64,000 nucleotides of DNA. Source: Nocardioides sp. GTDB taxonomy: Bacteria > Actinomycetota > Actinomycetes > Propionibacteriales > Nocardioidaceae. Location of the stretch: assembly GCA_037045645.1 (NCBI GenBank), contig JBAOIH010000001.1:868001-932000 (forward strand). The letters are read 5' to 3'. Of the stretch, positions 39,585 through 48,776 are shown piece by piece. The notes under the pieces are model-generated. The model was not told the DNA's origin and searched no databases. It worked only from the letters and a program-made list of their open reading frames with translations. Within the stretch, counting starts at the first letter, position 1; the number at the start of each line of letters is the position of its first letter. Made by a program: the position numbers and the translations under genes.

Positions 39585-40017
39585 CCCAGATCAACTCGTC
39601 GGCGGCCCACTTCGTCAGGGCGACCTCGGTGAGTCTGGCCAGGGCGTCGGCGATGGGGAGATCGCCGTATTCGTTCGCGTGCTCCTCGCCATAGGCCTGA
39701 CCGACCGCGTTGTTGTGCCGGTCGACCTTGGAGTCGGTCAGGTCCGGGGTGCCTACCTCCTGCGCCTCGGCGATCGAGGCTGCCACATCGCGGCCGAACC
39801 GCGCGGTCAACAACGACTGCCAGATGAAGTGGCGCACCGCGTTCTGCCGTCCCGGCTCGCCCGCCTGACCGGCCGCCACGCGCAACGCCTGGCCGGAGAT
39901 CATCACCACCTGTGCCGCGCCCGCCGGACCGAGTCCGGCGCTCAGCGCCGCCTTGGAGAGCCGCGGGATCGCGGTCGTGGCCTGCCTGGCCTGCTGAAGC
40001 AATGAGGAGAGCGCCAT
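39571..40017 (-). CDS. Conserved hypothetical cytoplasmic protein
   Basis: 148 residues from ATG 40017 (MALSSLLQQA). It contains NAVRHFIWQSLLTARFG, then AEAQEVG and DSKVDRHNNAVGQAYG: conserved His, Glu, Asp and paired Asn spaced as in a small helical metal or phosphate-binding fold (DUF6973-like, from memory). No signal peptide. Open-frame extension to 40800 runs through the acetyltransferase and VOC genes and is rejected. Tail overlaps kynU. Confidence 0.6.
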   Translation of the reverse strand: MALSSLLQQARQATTAIPRLSKAALSAGLGPAGAAQVVMISGQALRVAAGQAGEPGRQNAVRHFIWQSLLTARFGRDVAASIAEAQEVGTPDLTDSKVDRHNNAVGQAYGEEHANEYGDLPIADALARLTEVALTKWAADELIWVKKH

Positions 40018-40059
40018 ACGTCGATCCTGCCAGGCCGCGCGTCGCCCTAGGGTGAGGTC

Positions 40060-40785
40060 GTGACGCTCGAACGCCAGCACCCCGAGATCGCCCGCACCAA
40101 CGAGTACCACCAGCCCCTCGGCGCTGACCTGGGGGAGTGGCAGGGTGCGGCGCATCCCGATAAGCGCACACTGGAAGGACGGTTCGTACGTCTCGAACCT
40201 CTGGCCGCCGAGCACGCGCAGCCCCTCTTCGACTCCCTCGGAGGCGACGAGAACGCCGACCTGTGGACCTATCGACTCGACCTGACCCCGCCCGACTCGG
40301 TGGCCGAGGCCGCGCGACTCCTGGCCGCTGGAGCCGGCGACACCGACCACGTGACGTACGCCGTGATCCCGCTGACCAGCAGTCAAGCCAGTGGCATGAC
40401 GAGTCTCTATCGCATCGATCCGGGCAACGGTTCGATCGAGGTGGGCGGCATCATCTATGCCCGCAACGTGCAACGGACTCCCGCGAGCACCGAGGCGACG
40501 TACCTGGTGATGAAGCACGTCTTCGAGGATCTCGGCTACCGGCGTCTGGAGTGGAAGCTCGACTCGTGCAACGAGCCGAGCGCTCGGGCGGCTGAGCGGC
40601 TCGGGTTCAGCTACGAGGGTCGTCACCGCAATGCGATCGCGTACAAGGGACGCAATCGCGACACAGACTGGTATTCGATGCTCGACACCGAATGGCCCGA
40701 GGCCAAGTCGCGGCTGGAGGCGTGGCTGGCTCCGGAGAACTTCACCGACGAGGGCGAGCAGCGCGAGCCGTTGGCGCGAGCGTGA
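40060..40785 (+). CDS. GNAT acetyltransferase (RimJ/RimL type)
   Basis: 241 residues from GTG 40060. The GNAT core begins LEGRFVRLEPLAAEHAQPLF; acetyl-CoA segment region EATYLVMKHVFEDLGYRRLEW is followed by NEPSARAAERLGFSYEGRHR, typical of RimJ-like N-acetyltransferases. The substrate (protein or small amine) is unknown. Confidence 0.88.
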   Translation: MTLERQHPEIARTNEYHQPLGADLGEWQGAAHPDKRTLEGRFVRLEPLAAEHAQPLFDSLGGDENADLWTYRLDLTPPDSVAEAARLLAAGAGDTDHVTYAVIPLTSSQASGMTSLYRIDPGNGSIEVGGIIYARNVQRTPASTEATYLVMKHVFEDLGYRRLEWKLDSCNEPSARAAERLGFSYEGRHRNAIAYKGRNRDTDWYSMLDTEWPEAKSRLEAWLAPENFTDEGEQREPLARA

Positions 40786-40798
40786 CAGGCTGGTCGGC

Positions 40799-41206
40799 AT
40801 GGAACAGCGACTGAGTTTCGTGACCCTGGCCGTACGCGACCTGGCCGCGAGCCGCGCGTTCTATATCGACGGACTCGGCTGGGAACCCGACCTCCAGGCG
40901 CCGGACGTGTTGATGTTCCGCGTGGCCGACAAAGTGATCCTGTCGTTGTGGGATGCCGAGAGTTTCGAGGCCGAGGTCGGTGTGCCGCCGTCGTACGGCA
41001 CCCCGCCGCTCACGCTCGCGCACAACCTGCGGACCAAGAAGGGCGTCGACTCGGTGCTCGAAACCGCCCGGCGTCTCGGGGCCGAGGTGCGCGGAGCGCA
41101 GGAGCGAGAGTGGGGCGGCTACTCGGGCTACTTCAGCGACCCGGACGGCTTCCGTTGGGAGATCTGCTTCAACCCCGGCGTGATCGGCCAGAGCGTTCTG
41201 CCCTGA
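40799..41206 (+). CDS. VOC family (glyoxalase-like) protein
   Basis: 135 residues from ATG 40799. A single vicinal-oxygen-chelate domain with two beta-alpha-beta-beta-beta halves: FVTLAVRDLAASRAFYIDGLGW and later GYFSDPDGFRWEICFNP. The metal ligand set of true glyoxalase I is not obvious. It follows the acetyltransferase by 13 bases and may be co-transcribed. Confidence 0.87.
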   Translation: MEQRLSFVTLAVRDLAASRAFYIDGLGWEPDLQAPDVLMFRVADKVILSLWDAESFEAEVGVPPSYGTPPLTLAHNLRTKKGVDSVLETARRLGAEVRGAQEREWGGYSGYFSDPDGFRWEICFNPGVIGQSVLP

Positions 41207-41225
41207 TCCGTGGCATGGTCGAGGT

Positions 41226-41900
41226 ATGACCGATCCCAAGCAGAAGCTGTCCGCGACCGAGATCCGCGATGCCGACCTGGGCGACTGGCGCCAACTGCTG
41301 AGCGGGATCCGAGCCAGATTCAAGACCGGCGATTTCGCCACCGGGCTCGCGCTGGTCGACCGCATCGGGGAGGCCGCAGAGGCGGCGAATCATCACCCCG
41401 ACATCACCCTCACTTACCCCGAGGTGATCGTCACGCTCAGCAGCCACGATGTCGGCGGCATCACCAGCCGAGACCTCGACCTGGCGCGCCAGATCAGTGC
41501 GTACGCCGCCGAGGCGGGTGCGAGCGCCGACACCTCGTTGCTGACCCAACTCGAACCCGGCCTCGACACCCGCAATCCCGAGGCCAACGCGCCGATCTAT
41601 GCGGCCCTGCTGGGCGCAGACCTCGACAACGGCGAGCCAGTCGACCCCAGCGGCCAGGTGCCGACGCTGTGGTGGCAGACCCCCGAGCACGGCGAAGATG
41701 AGCCCGCTCTGCCCGCGCAAGATCACGAGCAGCGCTGGCACCTCGACGTGTGGGTGCCCTACGACGACGCCGAGCGGAGGCTCCAGGCGGTCCTCGATGC
41801 CGGCGGGACACTCGTCAGCGATGACGCGGCCCCGGCGTACTGGGTGATCGCGGACGCGGACGGCAACAGGTCGTGCATCTGTACGACCCACGGGCGCTGA
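41226..41900 (+). CDS. Pterin-4a-carbinolamine dehydratase fused to a VOC domain
   Basis: 224 residues. The first ~100 residues match 4a-hydroxytetrahydrobiopterin dehydratase: GLALVDRIGEAAEAANHHPD with the His-His-Pro active motif, a Tyr-Pro strand (LTYPEVIVTL) and SHDVGGIT. The second half (WHLDVWVPYDDAERRLQAVL ... YWVIADADGN) is a glyoxalase-like domain. The fusion is the notable feature. Pterin recycling is the family role; the fused domain may change the substrate. Confidence 0.82.
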   Translation: MTDPKQKLSATEIRDADLGDWRQLLSGIRARFKTGDFATGLALVDRIGEAAEAANHHPDITLTYPEVIVTLSSHDVGGITSRDLDLARQISAYAAEAGASADTSLLTQLEPGLDTRNPEANAPIYAALLGADLDNGEPVDPSGQVPTLWWQTPEHGEDEPALPAQDHEQRWHLDVWVPYDDAERRLQAVLDAGGTLVSDDAAPAYWVIADADGNRSCICTTHGR

Positions 41901-41988
41901 CCCGCGGGTCCACGCCCCAGACCCTGCGGCTCAACCTGCCAGATCGTGGGACTGGCGTACCAAATAGTGGGACGCATGGAAGACTGGG

Positions 41989-41994
41989 TTGACG
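41989..41994 (+). promoter_or_regulatory. Possible -35 of the ilvBNC promoter
   Basis: TTGACG 36 bases before the leader-peptide ATG; a weak -10 (around GGTTAG, 42016-42021) follows with a long spacer. The gap 41901-42187 holds this promoter region, the leader ORF and its terminator, and nothing else I can see. Confidence 0.35.
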
Positions 41995-42024
41995 CGGCAT
42001 GACCCCGGCAGCGACGGTTAGCGC

Positions 42025-42066
42025 ATGCGCAAGGACATTCTTGTACGCACGCGACGCGTGAGGTGA
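42025..42066 (+). CDS. ilvB leader peptide (BCAA attenuator)
   Basis: 13 residues, [13 protein letters not shown], then TGA. The consecutive Ile-Leu-Val codons are ATT CTT GTA, all rare in this GC-rich genome; slow reading when any branched-chain aminoacyl-tRNA is short would stall the ribosome there. It is followed by a T-run terminator and then ilvBNC, which is classic ribosome-mediated attenuation, as known upstream of ilvB in other actinobacteria. Confidence 0.85.
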   Translation: MRKDILVRTRRVR

Positions 42067-42097
42067 TCCGGACACCCAGTCCCCACCACGCGCGTCA

Positions 42098-42131
42098 AAC
42101 CCTCGCTGCCACAATGGCCGGGGGTTTTTTT
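42098..42131 (+). terminator. ilvBNC attenuator terminator
   Basis: AAACCCTCGCTGCC pairs imperfectly with GGCCGGGGGTTT across the ACAAT loop and is followed by seven T (42125-42131). It lies between the leader ORF and ilvB, so readthrough should depend on ribosome position on the leader. Confidence 0.8.
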
Positions 42132-42187
42132 GTTGGGCAAACCGGCCTCGGTCGGAGCAGAGCCAAGCACCAGACGAAGGAAGCACG

Positions 42188-43942
42188 ATGAGCGAGCAGG
42201 ACGGCACCATTACCGGCGCCCAGAGCCTGATCCGATCCCTGGAGAACGCAGGCGTCACCGACATCTTCGGCATCCCAGGGGGCACGATCCTCCCGGCGTA
42301 CGACCCCTTGATGGACTCGACGAAGATTCGGCACATCCTCGTACGCCACGAGCAGGGCGCCGGCCACGCGGCGCAGGGGTACGCCGCCGCCACCGGTCGC
42401 GTCGGTGTCTGCATGGCCACCAGCGGCCCCGGTGCGACCAACCTCGTGACTCCTCTGGCCGACGCGCACATGGATTCCGTGCCGCTGGTCGCCGTGACGG
42501 GTCAGGTCAACGCCAACGCCATCGGCACTGACGCGTTCCAAGAGGCCGACATCCGCGGCATCACGATGCCGATCACCAAGCACAACTTCCTGGTCACCGA
42601 CCCGCGCGACATCCCTCGTACGATCGCCGAGGCTTTCCACATCGCCTCCACGGGGCGACCTGGGCCGGTGCTCGTGGACATCGCCAAGTCGGCGCAGACG
42701 GCGCGCACCACTTTTGAGTGGCCGAGCGAAATCGTGCTCCCGGGCTACCGTCCGATCACCAAGCCGCACCACAAGCAGATCCGCGAGGCGACCCGGCTGA
42801 TCCTCGACGCCAAGCGTCCGGTTCTCTACGTGGGCGGCGGCGTGATCCGAGCCGGCGCCAGCCGGGAACTTCGTGCTCTCGCGGAGTTCACCGGCATGCC
42901 GGTCGTCACGACGCTGATGGCGCGCGGAGCGTTCCCCGACAGCCATCCCCAACACCTCGGCATGCCCGGCATGCACGGCACGGTCGCCGCAGTCGCGGGC
43001 CTGCAGCGCAGTGATCTGATCATCAGCCTGGGTGCTCGCTTCGATGACCGGGTGACCGGCAACCTCGATTCGTTCGCGCCGGGCGCGCAGGTGATCCACG
43101 CCGACATCGATCCTGCGGAGATCGGCAAGAACCGGTATGCCGACGTCCCGATCGTGGGCGACGCCCGCGAGACGATCGTGGAACTCCTCGCCTCCCTCCA
43201 AGCCGAAGCCGACAAGGGCAACACTGGCGACTACGAGGCGTGGGTCGCGTTCTTGTCGGGGACCAAGAAGCGATACCCGCTCGGGTACGACACCCCCGCC
43301 GACGGCTCGCTGGCCCCGCAATACGTCCTGGAACGACTCGGCGAGATCTCCGGCAGCGAGACGATCATCACCGCGGGTGTCGGTCAGCACCAGATGTGGG
43401 CCGCGCACTACGTCGGTTATGAGCACCCCAACACGTGGATCAACTCCGGCGGCCTCGGCACGATGGGGTACGCCGTCCCGGCTGCGATGGGTGCGAAGGT
43501 GGGTCGCCCCGACGCCACGGTGTGGGCGGTCGACGGCGACGGTTGCTTCCAGATGACCAACCAGGAGTTGGCTACCTGCGCGATCAACGACATCCCGATC
43601 AAGGTCGCGATCATCAACAACGAGTCGCTCGGCATGGTGCGGCAGTGGCAGACGCTGTTCTACAACGAGCGCTACTCCAACACCGACCTGCACAGCAAGC
43701 GGATCCCCGACTTCGTCAAGCTCGCCGACGCGTACGGCTGCGTGGGTCTGTCGTGTGAGTCGCCGGACCAGGTCGACGCCACGATCGAGAAGGCGATGGC
43801 CATCAACGATCAGCCGGTCGTCGTCGACTTCCGCGTCCACCGCGATGCGATGGTGTGGCCGATGGTCGCCGCCGGCACGTCCAACGACGACATCAAGTAC
43901 GCCCGCGACCTCGCGCCCGACTTCGACGACCAGGATCTGTGA
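42188..43942 (+). CDS. ilvB: Acetolactate synthase large subunit
   Basis: 584 residues. TPP- and FAD-dependent condensation of pyruvate with pyruvate or 2-ketobutyrate, the first common step of branched-chain synthesis. Catalytic Glu55 is in [15 protein letters not shown]. The TPP motif starts [14 protein letters not shown] and ends at IINN about 30 residues later. GAAGG lies just upstream. ilvN follows after seven bases and ilvC after that; control is by the leader attenuator. Confidence 0.98.
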   Translation: MSEQDGTITGAQSLIRSLENAGVTDIFGIPGGTILPAYDPLMDSTKIRHILVRHEQGAGHAAQGYAAATGRVGVCMATSGPGATNLVTPLADAHMDSVPLVAVTGQVNANAIGTDAFQEADIRGITMPITKHNFLVTDPRDIPRTIAEAFHIASTGRPGPVLVDIAKSAQTARTTFEWPSEIVLPGYRPITKPHHKQIREATRLILDAKRPVLYVGGGVIRAGASRELRALAEFTGMPVVTTLMARGAFPDSHPQHLGMPGMHGTVAAVAGLQRSDLIISLGARFDDRVTGNLDSFAPGAQVIHADIDPAEIGKNRYADVPIVGDARETIVELLASLQAEADKGNTGDYEAWVAFLSGTKKRYPLGYDTPADGSLAPQYVLERLGEISGSETIITAGVGQHQMWAAHYVGYEHPNTWINSGGLGTMGYAVPAAMGAKVGRPDATVWAVDGDGCFQMTNQELATCAINDIPIKVAIINNESLGMVRQWQTLFYNERYSNTDLHSKRIPDFVKLADAYGCVGLSCESPDQVDATIEKAMAINDQPVVVDFRVHRDAMVWPMVAAGTSNDDIKYARDLAPDFDDQDL

Positions 43943-43949
43943 GGCCACG

Positions 43950-44480
43950 ATGACGACACACACCCTCTCCGTGCTGGTCGAGGACAAGCCAGGCGTCCTG
44001 GCCCGCATCGCCGGACTGTTCTCGCGGCGCGGCTTCAACATCGAATCGCTGGCCGTGGGTCCCACGGAGCACGACGACATCTCGCGGATGACCATCGTGG
44101 TCAATGTCGAGGAGTCGCCGCTGGAACAGGTGACCAAGCAACTCAACAAGCTGGTCGAGGTCATCAAGATCGTCGAACTCGACTCTGCGGTCGCCCGCGA
44201 ACTCATCATGGTCAAGGTCAAGGCCGACCACGAGAGCCGTGGCAACGTGCTCGATGTGGCCAACCTCTTCCGAGGCCGCGTCGTGGATGTCTCACCCGAC
44301 ACGGTGACCATCGAGGTGACCGGCAACTCCGACAAGATCTCCGACATGTTGCGGGTCCTGGAACCCTTCGGCATCCGCGAACTCGTCCAGTCGGGCATCG
44401 TCGCGATCAGCCGGGGCTCGCGATCGGTCTCCGAGCGCACCCTCAAGCCGGTCTCGGTGCCGGTGACTCCCGCGGTCTGA
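43950..44480 (+). CDS. ilvN: Acetolactate synthase small (regulatory) subunit
   Basis: 176 residues from ATG 43950. N-terminal ACT domain (LSVLVEDKPGVLARIAGLFS, then RGFNIESLAVGPTE), which binds valine and gives feedback control of IlvB, and the C-terminal half of the small-subunit family (ELIMVKVKAD). The open frame further upstream lies in ilvB. Confidence 0.97.
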   Translation: MTTHTLSVLVEDKPGVLARIAGLFSRRGFNIESLAVGPTEHDDISRMTIVVNVEESPLEQVTKQLNKLVEVIKIVELDSAVARELIMVKVKADHESRGNVLDVANLFRGRVVDVSPDTVTIEVTGNSDKISDMLRVLEPFGIRELVQSGIVAISRGSRSVSERTLKPVSVPVTPAV

Positions 44481-45566
<1,086 letters not shown>

Positions 45567-45574
45567 GCGACCAC

Positions 45575-45614
45575 AACGGGGGTTGAGCGGACCGCGGTCC
45601 GCTCAACCCCCGTT
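45575..45614. terminator. Perfect 40-bp palindrome after ilvC
   Basis: The left arm AACGGGGGTTGAGCGGACCG (45575-45594) is exactly complementary to 45595-45614; with a small loop it makes a very strong hairpin, followed by TTCG rather than a T run. It probably ends ilvBNC transcription. The inner sequence GGGTTGAGCGGAC recurs in the hairpin after serA. Confidence 0.75.
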
Positions 45615-45661
45615 TCGTACGCTCGACACCAGGGACCGGCCGCATCTGTGACAATCGCCCG

Positions 45662-46690
45662 GTGAATCTTCCCGCGACCAATCGCGACCTGTCCCTCGAC
45701 GCTGTTCGCGCCGCCGCGGTGATCTCGATGTTCGTGGCCCACGTGGCTCCCACGCCGGGACCGATGGCGATCCTCGGCCTTTCCGAGTTCTTGACCTTCC
45801 CGCTCTTCGGTCTACTCGTCGGCGCCGGATCCGAGTTGGGGTCGCGGCGCCGCTCCTACCTGGCCCACCTCTTCGGCGCGTTGATCCGCGGGATCGCGTT
45901 GATCGTGATCGGCATCCTGCTCGTGCGCGCGGGATCTCAGGTCCTCATCGTGCTCGTCCCACTAGGCGTGTTGACGATCCTCTTGGCGCTGGTGCCGCGA
46001 CTGCCGTGGCCTGCCTGGGTCGGGATCGGTGTGGTCTCGGCGGTCGTGGCGCCCGCGGTGTCGGCCTGGGCGCCGGGTTTCGCGGCAGCCGATCCGGCTG
46101 CGACGTGGCGAGGCCTGATGATCCACGCGGTGGCGCACTCGCGCTACCCGTTGGCGGTGTTGGTGTTGATGGCGTCTCTGGGCGTGCTCATCGCGCGTTG
46201 GGTGGTGCCGGTCGACGGCAGCCGGACCGAGGGGCGTACCTGCCTGCTGGCAGGCCTGGGCTTGCTCGGGCTCAGTGGCGTGCTGTCGGTGGCGCAGACG
46301 CGTGGACTCATCACGATCCACGCCTATCAGACCACCCCGCTGGAGATGGTGTTCATCGCCGTGCTGGCCTCGGCGGTGACGCTCACCGTCTTCGGTGCTG
46401 CTCGCCTGCTCCCGCGCGCGGTCGTGCAACCGCTCGCGTGGGTGGGGGAGATGACCTTGACGTTGTACGTCTTGCAGATCCTCTGGTTGGCCTACTACGT
46501 GCACCACATCGCCCTGGGCGACGACAGTTGGCTCAACCTGTTCATCCTGATCGCCGGCTCGTTCGTGGTGGCGGTCGCCTGGGGACTGCTCCGCCTGCCG
46601 CGTCCGTGGACTCGGGGACCGGTCGAGGGGCTCGTCACGGCGGTGGTGGACCTGGTGCCCGCCGGCCGGCGTGCCCCAGATCTCACTTGA
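45662..46690 (+). CDS. Acyltransferase-like multi-pass membrane protein
   Basis: 342 residues with about ten hydrophobic helices. It starts NRDLSLDAVRAAAVISMFVAH, the N-terminal pattern of membrane acyltransferases of the DUF418/heparan-glucosaminide acetyltransferase type (Asp-x-x-Arg in the first helix), and has ITIHAYQTTPLEMVFIAVLA near the end. It may modify an envelope sugar or lipid. GACAAT (45650-45655) lies six bases before the GTG start. Confidence 0.65.
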   Translation: MNLPATNRDLSLDAVRAAAVISMFVAHVAPTPGPMAILGLSEFLTFPLFGLLVGAGSELGSRRRSYLAHLFGALIRGIALIVIGILLVRAGSQVLIVLVPLGVLTILLALVPRLPWPAWVGIGVVSAVVAPAVSAWAPGFAAADPAATWRGLMIHAVAHSRYPLAVLVLMASLGVLIARWVVPVDGSRTEGRTCLLAGLGLLGLSGVLSVAQTRGLITIHAYQTTPLEMVFIAVLASAVTLTVFGAARLLPRAVVQPLAWVGEMTLTLYVLQILWLAYYVHHIALGDDSWLNLFILIAGSFVVAVAWGLLRLPRPWTRGPVEGLVTAVVDLVPAGRRAPDLT

Positions 46691-46692
46691 AA

Positions 46693-46711
46693 TTAGGTTA
46701 GGCACACCTAA
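46693..46711. promoter_or_regulatory. IdeR/DtxR-type iron box before efeUOB
   Basis: TTAGGTTAGGCACACCTAA matches the 19-base IdeR/DtxR consensus (TTAGGTTAGGCTAACCTAA) at all but two central positions. It overlaps the expected -35 region of the efeU promoter, so Fe-bound IdeR should block transcription when iron is plentiful. Confidence 0.9.
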
Positions 46712-46720
46712 AACTGGTGT

Positions 46721-46726
46721 TACTCT
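46721..46726 (+). promoter_or_regulatory. -10 box of efeU, leaderless
   Basis: TACTCT lies six bases before the GTG start of efeU. The same hexamer and spacing occur before ilvD. The 5' end of the mRNA should be at or next to the start codon. Confidence 0.6.
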
Positions 46727-46732
46727 CGATTA

Positions 46733-47590
46733 GTGTTCGCCAACTATCTGATCGGCCTGCGCGAGGGCCTCGAAGCCGCCCTGGTTGTCAGCATCCTGGT
46801 CGCCTATCTGGTGAAGTCGCAGCGCACCCATCTGCTGCCCCGGATCTGGGCCGGGGTCGCGCTCGCGGTGGTGATCAGTCTCGGGTTCGGCGCCTTGTTG
46901 ACCTTCGGCCCGCGCGGCCTCACCTTCGAGGCCCAAGAACTCATCGGCGGCACGTTGTCGATCATCGCGGTCGGCTTCGTCACCTGGATGGTCTTCTGGA
47001 TGGCCTCGGCCGCCAAGGGTCTGGGCGCCGAGTTGCGCGGGCGCATCGATGACGCGGCCGAGGCCGGACGCTGGGCGTTGGCCTTGGTGGCGATGCTGGC
47101 CGTGGGTCGTGAGGGCTTAGAGACCGCGTTGTTCCTGTGGGCGGCGACCAAGGCCACCACCGACGGTGGTGGCGCCACGTGGCAGCCGCTAATCGGGGCC
47201 GGGCTCGGCATCGTCACGGCGGTGCTCCTGGGGTATCTGATCTACCGCGGCGCCGTTCGGATCAACCTGAGTCGCTTCTTCACCTGGACCGGGGCGTTCT
47301 TGATCATCGTCGCGGGCGGCGTGCTGGCGTACGGCATCCACGACTTGCAGGAGGCGCGCTTCCTGCCCGGCCTGCACACCCTGCTCTTCGATGTCTCCGA
47401 GCAGATCCCGCCGACCTCGTGGTACGGCACCTTGCTGAAGGGCATCTTCAACTTCTCCCCACGCACCACGGTCTTCGAAGGTATCGCCTGGCTGGCGTAC
47501 GTCATCCCCGTGATGACCCTCTTCCTCCGCTCGATCCGCCGTCGCGATCGGGCGGCGGCCCCCCAGGCGCCCACTCCGGCCGCCGTCTGA
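46733..47590 (+). CDS. efeU: Iron permease EfeU (FTR1 family)
   Basis: 285 residues, seven membrane helices. Two REGLE motifs (residues 9-13 in LREGLEAALVV, and GREGLETALFLW in the middle) are the paired RExxE iron-binding motifs of FTR1/EfeU. It brings iron into the cell with EfeO and EfeB. The GTG start at 46733 begins directly after TAG; no Shine-Dalgarno, consistent with a leaderless mRNA. Controlled by the iron box upstream. Confidence 0.95.
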   Translation: MFANYLIGLREGLEAALVVSILVAYLVKSQRTHLLPRIWAGVALAVVISLGFGALLTFGPRGLTFEAQELIGGTLSIIAVGFVTWMVFWMASAAKGLGAELRGRIDDAAEAGRWALALVAMLAVGREGLETALFLWAATKATTDGGGATWQPLIGAGLGIVTAVLLGYLIYRGAVRINLSRFFTWTGAFLIIVAGGVLAYGIHDLQEARFLPGLHTLLFDVSEQIPPTSWYGTLLKGIFNFSPRTTVFEGIAWLAYVIPVMTLFLRSIRRRDRAAAPQAPTPAAV

Positions 47591-47618
47591 CCCACCCGTT
47601 CGAACGAAAGCACACATC

Positions 47619-48776
47619 ATGCGTCGACTCCTGCCCACTCTCGCCGTGCTCGTCCTGGGCGGCGCTCTTGCCGGCTGCACCGAGAACGTCTCCAGCGCCG
47701 GGTCAGGTGACGAGCGCACCATCGCGGTGGAGTCGTCCGCCGATGCGTGCGACCTCTCTGCCGAGGAGGCGCCGGCCGGCAAGCTCACCTTCACGGTCAA
47801 GAACACCGGCTCGGACGTCACCGAGTTCTACCTCCTGGCCGAGGACGGCCTGCGCATCGTCGGCGAGGTGGAGAACATCGGTCCCGGCCTCACCCGCGAC
47901 CTGACGCTGGTGGCGCCCGAGGGGTCGTACGTGACTGCGTGCAAGCCGGGCATGGTGGGCGAGGGCATCCGCGGTGACTTCACCGCCACCGAGTCGGACG
48001 AGGAGGTGGACGTCTCCGCCGCCGACGCCGAGTTGGTCGACCAGGCGCTGGCGAACTACGCGGCCTATGTCGAGGACCAGACCCAGCAGTTGGTCGAGAA
48101 GACCCACGAGTTCGTCGACCTCTACAAGACCGGGGACGATGACGCCGCCCGTGCGCTCTACCCGGTCGCGCGTACGCACTGGGAGCGCATCGAGACCGTC
48201 GCCGAGTCCTTCGGCGACCTCGATCCCAAGATGGACGCACGCGAGGCCGACCTCGCCGAGGGCGAGAAGTGGACCGGCTGGCACCGCATCGAGAAGGACC
48301 TGTGGCCCCAGCGCGCCGAGGACTACGTCGCGCTAAAGCCCAAGCAGCGCGCGAAGTACGCCGACGACCTGATGGCCAACACCGAGATTCTCGGTGAGCG
48401 GGTGCCCGAGCTGACCTACACCGTGGACCAGATCGCCAACGGTTCGCGCGGTCTGCTCGACGAGGTCGCGACCGGCAAGGTCACCGGCGAGGAGGAGTAC
48501 TGGTCGCGTACCGACCTTTGGGACTTCCAGGCCAACGTCGACGGTGCGCGGGTTGCCTTCGACGGGGTGAAGCCGATCGTGGCGAAGAACGATGCTGAGC
48601 TCGCCGAGCAGATCGACACGCGGTTCGCCGAGCTGCAGACCCTGCTGGACGAGCACAAGGAGGGCGACGGCTTCGTGACGTACGACCAACTCAGCGCCGA
48701 GCAGGTCAAGGCCCTCTCCGACGCGGTCAACGCGCTCAGCGAGCCGTTGTCCAAACTCGCTGCAGCGGTGATCTGA
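47619..48776 (+). CDS. efeO: Iron uptake lipoprotein EfeO
   Basis: 385 residues. Lipoprotein signal with lipobox LAGC (Cys near 18). N-terminal cupredoxin-like domain (about 25-130, with the YVTACKPGM strand) and C-terminal M75/imelysin helical domain with the HxxE motif GWHRIEKDLWP. It binds iron outside the membrane and passes it to EfeU. Second gene of efeUOB, 28 bases after efeU. Confidence 0.95.
   Translation: MRRLLPTLAVLVLGGALAGCTENVSSAGSGDERTIAVESSADACDLSAEEAPAGKLTFTVKNTGSDVTEFYLLAEDGLRIVGEVENIGPGLTRDLTLVAPEGSYVTACKPGMVGEGIRGDFTATESDEEVDVSAADAELVDQALANYAAYVEDQTQQLVEKTHEFVDLYKTGDDDAARALYPVARTHWERIETVAESFGDLDPKMDAREADLAEGEKWTGWHRIEKDLWPQRAEDYVALKPKQRAKYADDLMANTEILGERVPELTYTVDQIANGSRGLLDEVATGKVTGEEEYWSRTDLWDFQANVDGARVAFDGVKPIVAKNDAELAEQIDTRFAELQTLLDEHKEGDGFVTYDQLSAEQVKALSDAVNALSEPLSKLAAAVI

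Noticed and set aside
45615..45661. Second promoter-operator for the acyltransferase-like gene
   Set aside because: Only a weak GACAAT box was seen; the preceding palindrome is better explained as the end of ilvBNC.
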